Shown: piece by piece, positions 60,022 to 64,000 of the stretch
How positions within the stretch are numbered: the stretch's first letter is position 1
How the letters are laid out: every line of letters starts with the position of its first letter
Source of the DNA: Paenibacillus sp. FSL A5-0031
GTDB taxonomy: Bacteria > Bacillota > Bacilli > Paenibacillales > Paenibacillaceae
DNA length: 64,000 bases
Direction: 5' to 3'
Assembly: GCF_001956295.1 (NCBI RefSeq)
Contig: NZ_MRTD01000008.1
Location: 124,001-188,000 of the forward strand
Translations under genes and position numbers: made by a program
Notes under the pieces: model-generated
What the model saw: only the letters and a program-made list of their open reading frames with translations
Told to the model about the DNA's origin: nothing
Databases searched by the model: none

Positions 60022-61377
60022 TTACGCTTGCTCTTGTACCACAGGACGTTTTTTGCGGAAATGCCCTTCGCTTGGACGTTCAAGTCCAAGATGGTCACGA
60101 AGGGTGTCTCCCGTGTAATCTTCACGAAACAGTCCGCGCTGCTGCAAAATCGGCACGACATAATGAACAAAATCGTCGAGCCCTCCAGGAAGAACCGGAG
60201 CCATGATATTGAAGCCATCGCAGCCATAGTCCTCAAACCACAGCTCGATAAGGTCAGCCAGCTGTTCGGGCGTACCAACAAACTGCAAATGTCCCCTCGC
60301 TCCAAGCATTCTGCTGCCAAGCTCTCGCATCGACAGCTTATCTTTGCGCGCCATATCCATAATAAGCTGAACACGGCTCTTCATGCCGTTGGATGCTTCA
60401 ACAGGATCAGGAATATCCGGCAGCTGATCATCAAGCGAATAGCTGCTTAGATCTACGCCGAGAAATCCTGATAAGAAGCCGACAATATGGGCGGCAGGAA
60501 TGAGCCCCTGCAGCTCTTGATAACGCTGCTTCGCTTCCTCTTCTGTCGCACCAAGAATCGGGGAGAGGCCTGGCATGATTTTTAGACTACCGCGTTCCCT
60601 TCCATAATCTCCAAGCTTGCTGTTCACACTCTCATAAAAGACTTTTGCCGCTTCCAGCGATTGCTGCGCCGTAAAAATAACTTCGCCAATGCTGGCCGCA
60701 AAGTCTTGACCTGGACCTGATGAGCCTGCCTGAATTAGCACCGGATAACCTTGCGGAGATCTCGGCACATTCAGCGGTCCTTTCGTGGAGTACCATTCCC
60801 CGCTGTAATCAACTGGCCTTACTTTAGACTCATCGGCAAACTGACCCGACACCCGGTCAAGCACAAGCGCGCCATCCTCCCAGCTATCCCACAAGCGGGT
60901 TGTGGCATCCACAAATTCACGAGCCATCTTGTAGCGCAGGCCGTGCTCGGGATGTTTGGGCTGCCCGTAATTATGAGCTTCCAGATCAAGCTGCGAGGTT
61001 ACAATATTCCAGCCTGCCCGCCCGCCGCTAATATGATCAAGCGAAGAAAACTTTCGTGCGACATTAAAGGGGGTGTTGTATGTGGTTGAGACGGTTGCAG
61101 TCAGCCCAATCTTCTCCGTAACAGCCGATAATGCGGACAATAGCGTAAGAGGCTCCAGCATGCCCGCTACCGCTTGCCCCACATTAGTGGCATACAGCAA
61201 ATCTGCGAAGAAGAGCATATCGAACTTGCCGCGCTCCGCGGTTTGCGCAAGCTTCTGATAAAATTTCACATCAAACATTCCTTCAACACCCGACTCCGGA
61301 TGACGCCAGCCTGCATGATGATGGCCTGTATAATAAATAAATGCTCCGAGATGGAGCTGCTCCTGCCGTTTCCCCAT
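60022..61377 (-). CDS. FMN-dependent monooxygenase (NtaA/SnaA/DszA family)
   Basis: This 451-residue luciferase-like flavin monooxygenase uses FMNH2 and oxygen. Recognisable family regions are LHLGAFIYYTGHHHAGWRHPES (about 8-29), MLFFADLLYATNVG (about 54), EPLTLLSALSAVTEKIGLTATVSTTYNTPFNVARKFSSLDHISGGRAGWNIVTS-type central sequence (about 77-129, in parts), YSTKGPLNVPRSPQGYPVLIQAGSS-type (about 190) and NIMAPVLPGGLDDFV (about 400). Position next to sulfonate-type ABC genes suggests desulfurisation of an organosulfur compound; nitrilotriacetate-type substrates are the alternative. ATG at 61377 is used. Confidence 0.88.
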   Translation of the reverse strand: MGKRQEQLHLGAFIYYTGHHHAGWRHPESGVEGMFDVKFYQKLAQTAERGKFDMLFFADLLYATNVGQAVAGMLEPLTLLSALSAVTEKIGLTATVSTTYNTPFNVARKFSSLDHISGGRAGWNIVTSQLDLEAHNYGQPKHPEHGLRYKMAREFVDATTRLWDSWEDGALVLDRVSGQFADESKVRPVDYSGEWYSTKGPLNVPRSPQGYPVLIQAGSSGPGQDFAASIGEVIFTAQQSLEAAKVFYESVNSKLGDYGRERGSLKIMPGLSPILGATEEEAKQRYQELQGLIPAAHIVGFLSGFLGVDLSSYSLDDQLPDIPDPVEASNGMKSRVQLIMDMARKDKLSMRELGSRMLGARGHLQFVGTPEQLADLIELWFEDYGCDGFNIMAPVLPGGLDDFVHYVVPILQQRGLFREDYTGDTLRDHLGLERPSEGHFRKKRPVVQEQA

Positions 61378-61412
61378 AATCCGTTAACCGCCTCTCCAAA
61401 CGATTCATTTTG

Positions 61413-62234
61413 TCATCCTTTATACGTATCTCGCCAGCGAAGCCATTTGGTTTCCAGCAGCCGAATGGCCGTATCCGACAACTTTCCAAATACAGCGAAC
61501 AAAATAATGCCCACAAAAACAATTTCCGTTTGCGAGTATGCTCTTGCATCCTGAATCATATAACCGATACCTGCACTCGTCCCCATCATTTCTGCAACAA
61601 CAAGCAGCAGCCATGAAGCGCCAAGCGATAGCCTTACGCCCAATAAAATATTCGGCAAGGCCGCTGGTATAATAAGTTTTGTTACCTGCTGAAGCTTCGT
61701 ATATTGGAAAATACGCGAAACCTCATACAGCTTCACATCCGTATTTCGAATACCAAGAAAGGTGTTCACATAAACCGGGAAAAAAGCGCCAAGTCCAATA
61801 AGCAGCACCTTTGAAAACTCTCCGATTCCGAACCACAAAATAAACAATGGAATCACGGAAAGCAGTGGCACCGTTCTCAGCATTTGCAGCGAAGGATCAA
61901 GCGTCCTCTCCATCACTTTGCCAAGACCCGCCGATAAACCGAGCAGCAGCCCGAGCGCTCCGCCAAGAAGAAACCCAAAACCAGCGCGGTACATGCTAAT
62001 GCCGAGATGCTTCCCCATCTCTCCCGATTCACACAATGACACAAAGCTCTTCACAATGTTTGACGGGGCCGGCAGCAGTGTTTCAGACAACAAACCAAGC
62101 CCGCTGACCGTCTGCCAGACAATCACAATGAAAGCCGGAACAATCCAGCCATGAAACGGCTTCGGAACAACGCCTAACCAGTCCCGACCAGCTGCCTTTG
62201 CGCCCATTTCGCGCGAAGCGGTTCGTTCGCTCAT
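61413..62234 (-). CDS. Sulfonate-type ABC transporter permease (second copy)
   Basis: This 273-residue permease has six membrane segments and the coupling loop VSRIFQYTKLQQVTKLIIPAALPNILLGV (about 172-200) typical of SsuC/TauC. ATG at 62234 overlaps the preceding permease stop by one base (TGATG) with AAAGGAGG upstream, so translation is coupled. It is a clear paralogue of the permease before it (both have LGIRN/SVD..L(Y/F)(E/D)V and LGVRLSLG/SIG..WL blocks), suggesting a heterodimeric channel or a recent duplication. Confidence 0.9.
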   Translation of the reverse strand: MSERTASREMGAKAAGRDWLGVVPKPFHGWIVPAFIVIVWQTVSGLGLLSETLLPAPSNIVKSFVSLCESGEMGKHLGISMYRAGFGFLLGGALGLLLGLSAGLGKVMERTLDPSLQMLRTVPLLSVIPLFILWFGIGEFSKVLLIGLGAFFPVYVNTFLGIRNTDVKLYEVSRIFQYTKLQQVTKLIIPAALPNILLGVRLSLGASWLLLVVAEMMGTSAGIGYMIQDARAYSQTEIVFVGIILFAVFGKLSDTAIRLLETKWLRWRDTYKG

Positions 62235-63082
62235 CACTTGCTGCCTCCTTTGTAGCTGTCCTGCCAATTTAGCAGCCTCTTCTCAAGCAGCTTCACAAGC
62301 GAATCCGTCAGTTTACCGACTGCGGCAAAAATAATAATGCCTACAAATACAACCGAAGTAATCATGAGATAACGCGCATCATTAATCAGAAAACCGATTC
62401 CTGAGCTCGAACCCATCATTTCCGCTACAACAAGCCCAAGCCATGCCACACCGATAGAAAGTCGCACGCCGAGAAAGATATTAGGAAGCGATGCCGGAAG
62501 AACAAGCTTCGCAATCATTTGCCAGCGGCTAAACTGCAGCACACGAGCAACGTCAAACAGTTTGCCGTCTACGGAACGAATACCAAGAAAGGTATTGACG
62601 TACAGCGGGAAAAAAGCACCTTTTGCAATCAATAACACTTTAGATGTCTCATCAAAGCCAAACCACAAAATAAACAACGGAGCTACTGCCAAATGGGGCA
62701 AAGTACGAAGCATTTGCAAGGAAGGATCAATGAGCCTTTCCGTCTTATAGGAGAATCCTACCCATAATCCCGCAGCTAAACCTAATCCTCCGCCCAGCAA
62801 AAATCCAAGCAGCGCACGTCGAGCTGAAATACCGAGATGATAAAACAGCTCACCAGATAAAGTTAAATGAATGAATTCCTCCACAATTAAGCCTGGTGTT
62901 GGCAGCAGCGTTGGATTAAGCTTCCCCATCATTCCAGCAATTTGCCAGATGGCCAATAAGCCGACTGGAAGCAGCAAACTGAGCAGCAGATTAACCGTAT
63001 GAATAGAGAGACGGCTCCTTGGCCGCCTCTTCATTACTTTGATGGGCTTATGCAATGCGCTTTCTGAGCCAGCTCCAACCAT
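62234..63082 (-). CDS. Sulfonate-type ABC transporter permease (first copy)
   Basis: This 282-residue permease of the SsuC/TauC group has a basic N-terminal tail, six membrane segments and the coupling loop VARVLQFSRWQMIAKLVLPASLPNIFLGV (about 180-208). It follows the binding-protein gene by 31 bp. The start is ATG at 63082; an ATG at 63034 is possible. It is similar to its downstream neighbour along most of its length. No ATPase gene is present in this window; it may lie upstream beyond the right edge. Confidence 0.9.
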   Translation of the reverse strand: MVGAGSESALHKPIKVMKRRPRSRLSIHTVNLLLSLLLPVGLLAIWQIAGMMGKLNPTLLPTPGLIVEEFIHLTLSGELFYHLGISARRALLGFLLGGGLGLAAGLWVGFSYKTERLIDPSLQMLRTLPHLAVAPLFILWFGFDETSKVLLIAKGAFFPLYVNTFLGIRSVDGKLFDVARVLQFSRWQMIAKLVLPASLPNIFLGVRLSIGVAWLGLVVAEMMGSSSGIGFLINDARYLMITSVVFVGIIIFAAVGKLTDSLVKLLEKRLLNWQDSYKGGSK

Positions 63083-63113
63083 AAGAAACGCCCCATTCCT
63101 CTTGTTCAGTGTA

Positions 63114-64000
63114 TTATTTCAACGCTTCTTCAATAAATTTGTTATCAAATACGGTGGACACGTCGATTTTCTTGCGAATGACTTTAATGTCGAACTGGAA
63201 GTCCGCCGTCTTTTGCTGCTCTGCAATAATTTCGTCCGATACAGGGATATTAATTGTCTTGGAGCGATTGAAGATTGCTTCAATTAATGCCGCAGGCACT
63301 TTACGCTCAGCCGCATAACGCTCGGTGGATTCGGCACGATTATCATTTTCCCAAGCAAGCGCTTTGTTCCATACTTTCAGATACAGGGTAACGAGCTCAG
63401 GATAATCATCAGCAAATTGTTTTCTAACAATGTTGAAGGAAGGAGAAAGCACACCCAACTGTTCGCCGTCCGCAAGCACCTTCGCTTTATCCTGCAGTGT
63501 GTTCAGCGTAATATTCGGCTCCCATGTCGCCCATGCATCAACCTTCCCCGTCTCAAAAGCAGGCTGCGCTTCATCCGGCTGCAGTTGAATAATTTCCAAA
63601 TCTGATGCTTTAAGCCCCGCACCTTCAAGGCCGCGGTAAAGGAAGTTAAATGCGTTGCTCCCCTTGGCAACAGCTACCTTCTTGCCTTTTAAGTCAGCAA
63701 CCGTTTGAAACGGGCTATCTTTAGGCACGATGATCGCGACATTGTTTTTGCCTTCGAGCGCCTGAGAAATGACAGTAAATTTAATGTCCGCAGCTTGTGC
63801 TGCAATGATCGGCATATTGCCAAGTCCAGCAAAATCAAGACGGTTAGAAGCAATTGCCTCTGTCATTGGAGGGCCGCTCTGAAATTCCGCATACTCCACT
63901 TTCACGCCAAGCTTGCCAAATTCATCTTCAAACCATTTCTCCTCAATCGCTTTGCCCATTAAGCCGCCGCTGCCCTGATACCCGATCTTTACAGTAACTC
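63114..64000 (-). CDS. Sulfonate-type substrate-binding protein, cut by the window edge
   Basis: The gene runs off the right edge, so its signal sequence and start are missing. The visible 295 codons begin VTVKIGYQGSGGLMGKA and continue as an SsuA/NMT1-like binding protein: VEYAEFQSGPPMTEAIASNRLDFAGLGNMPIIAAQAADIKF, GKKVAVAKGSNAFNFLYRGLEGAGL and GKVDAWATWEPNITL blocks. It should bind an aliphatic sulfonate or similar compound for the two permeases downstream. With the monooxygenase it forms a sulfur-scavenging set. Confidence 0.9.
   Translation of the reverse strand, partial: VTVKIGYQGSGGLMGKAIEEKWFEDEFGKLGVKVEYAEFQSGPPMTEAIASNRLDFAGLGNMPIIAAQAADIKFTVISQALEGKNNVAIIVPKDSPFQTVADLKGKKVAVAKGSNAFNFLYRGLEGAGLKASDLEIIQLQPDEAQPAFETGKVDAWATWEPNITLNTLQDKAKVLADGEQLGVLSPSFNIVRKQFADDYPELVTLYLKVWNKALAWENDNRAESTERYAAERKVPAALIEAIFNRSKTINIPVSDEIIAEQQKTADFQFDIKVIRKKIDVSTVFDNKFIEEALK

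Overview
The window looks like the chromosome of a spore-forming, low-to-mid GC Firmicute of the Paenibacillaceae, most likely a Paenibacillus. The support is indirect: S-layer-homology (SLH) surface proteins, bacillithiol-type YtxJ, spore-associated YheC/YheD, Cse60 and RacA-like proteins, a YwqC/D/E phospho-tyrosine exopolysaccharide system, OhrR, a probable T-box leader before hisS, and many strong AGGAGG ribosome binding sites. No rRNA, tRNA, phage, insertion sequence or CRISPR array was seen.

Layout. 1-9.8 kb is one leftward exopolysaccharide/S-layer locus: tyrosine phosphatase, SLH protein, chain-length regulator, tyrosine kinase, nucleotide-sugar dehydratase, a membrane-anchored unknown, UTP-glucose-1-P uridylyltransferase, sugar transferase and an HpcH-type aldolase. 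Its left end is visibly AT-rich. 9.9-17.3 kb reads leftward: glutamate dehydrogenase plus diaminopimelate dehydrogenase (two ammonia-assimilating enzymes), a DMT transporter, and potABCD polyamine uptake. 17.5-24.7 kb is a rightward mannitol operon mtlA-mtlR-mtlF-mtlD followed by its own ptsI and ptsH, so it carries a whole phosphorelay. 24.9-31.6 kb holds YhgE/TetR, ytxJ, a LysP-type permease, a PH-domain protein and a nuclease-fold/HTH protein.

31.6-32.4 kb is a gene-free repeat region: a nested 51-bp repeat, palindromic elements, and a decayed copy of the end of the neighbouring aminotransferase gene. 32.4-41.2 kb is a purine/allantoin nitrogen locus (ABC transporter, allantoinase, allantoate amidohydrolase, PucG-type aminotransferase) with a divergent PucR regulator. 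41.4-45.7 kb pairs a YheC/YheD ATP-grasp protein with a divergent operon of an adenylate-forming enzyme and SbnA/SbnB, which make L-2,3-diaminopropionate; this is the best candidate here for an undescribed small-molecule pathway. 45.8-50.3 kb carries small sporulation/stress genes (IDEAL protein, OhrR, aldo/keto reductase, YflT-like protein, glutathione peroxidase, RacA-like protein).

50.4-54.4 kb holds hisS behind an attenuator leader, a cyclophilin lipoprotein and a GH43 arabinanase lipoprotein. 54.6-58.2 kb has two tandem secreted asparaginases, one fused to SLH domains. 58.6-59.9 kb contains debris: a chitin-binding pseudogene with two in-frame stops, cse60, a small membrane protein and a 20-codon fragment. 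60-64 kb is a sulfonate-type sulfur locus (flavin monooxygenase, two permeases, binding protein cut by the window edge). Two genes, mtlR and the small membrane protein at 59.6 kb, appear to start at AUC.
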